This document shows, in pieces, positions 43,704 to 43,733 of a stretch of DNA of 43,733 nt (position 1 is its first letter; each line of letters opens with the position of its first letter). Position numbers and translations under genes: made by a program. This DNA comes from Desulfocapsa sulfexigens. GTDB lineage: Bacteria; Desulfobacterota; Desulfobulbia; Desulfobulbales; Desulfocapsaceae. The stretch spans positions 1-43,733 of the forward strand of contig DQTH01000173.1 in assembly GCA_015662865.1 (NCBI GenBank), given 5' to 3'. The notes under the pieces are model-generated. The model did not search any database, was not told the origin of the DNA, and saw nothing but the letters and a program-made list of their open reading frames with translations.

Positions 43704-43733
43704 TGTTCCAAAACCATGGGAATAATTATGGCA

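Noticed and set aside
43716-43733. Start of a further gene at the right edge
   Set aside because: Only six codons are visible, with two candidate ATGs; a promoter alone does not prove a gene.

Overview
The window looks like chromosome of a sulfate-reducing or sulfur-disproportionating Desulfobacterota (Desulfobulbales-like) bacterium. This rests on a DVU0298-type HEAT protein, an orange-protein-like NifX/MinD/MinD cluster, a 12-heme membrane-anchored cytochrome, a class I Fe-S fumarase and PEP-CTERM/PilZ/HD-GYP genes. The placement is inferred from gene content, not from a marker search. I saw no rRNA, tRNA, transposase, integrase, phage gene or CRISPR array.

Layout. 1-2.3 kb: a PEP-CTERM exported protein, a bidirectional terminator, and two lipoprotein genes on the minus strand (SLT lytic transglycosylase, glycine-zipper protein). 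2.5-10.9 kb: a compact recC-recB-recD operon. 10.9-12.8 kb: glnK-amtB on the minus strand behind a probable sigma-54 promoter. 13.3-17.5 kb (plus): a small membrane protein, a regulator combining a four-Cys domain, a cNMP-like fold and DUF4388, a ferritin, a DVU0298 HEAT protein, and a nitrilase-RfaE2 fusion. 17.5-22.2 kb (minus): mnmA-mtaB-cinA-recA. 22.5-23.8 kb: a U32 tRNA-hydroxylation protein. 23.9-30 kb (minus): a membrane-anchored XRE protein, fumarase, two ferredoxin-MinD ATPases, a NifX-like protein and a left-handed beta-helix protein. 30.2-33.7 kb: lon and mltG. 33.7-38.5 kb (minus): a diguanylate cyclase-PilZ protein, a HEAT protein and a degenerate HD-GYP protein. 38.8-43.7 kb: nadE, the 12-heme cytochrome and a second Cys4-cNMP-DUF4388 regulator.

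How they work together. Much is housekeeping: recombination (RecBCD, RecA), RNA modification (MnmA, MtaB, U32), nitrogen sensing (GlnK-AmtB), proteolysis (Lon) and cell-wall turnover (MltG, SLT). The less ordinary parts are a c-di-GMP locus in which a HEAT protein and an HD-GYP protein share an undescribed N-terminal domain, two paralogous non-canonical cNMP-fold/DUF4388 proteins with four invariant cysteines, and the nitrilase-RfaE2 fusion.

The intergenic space is full of palindromic, non-coding repeats. At least three unrelated families are visible: three copies at 13.1, 22.3 and 23.8 kb; three at 24.5, 26.5 and 38.7 kb; one at 29.0 kb; and possibly a fourth type at 42.3 kb. Several sit within about 35 bp of a start codon, and one supplies the Shine-Dalgarno sequence of nadE.
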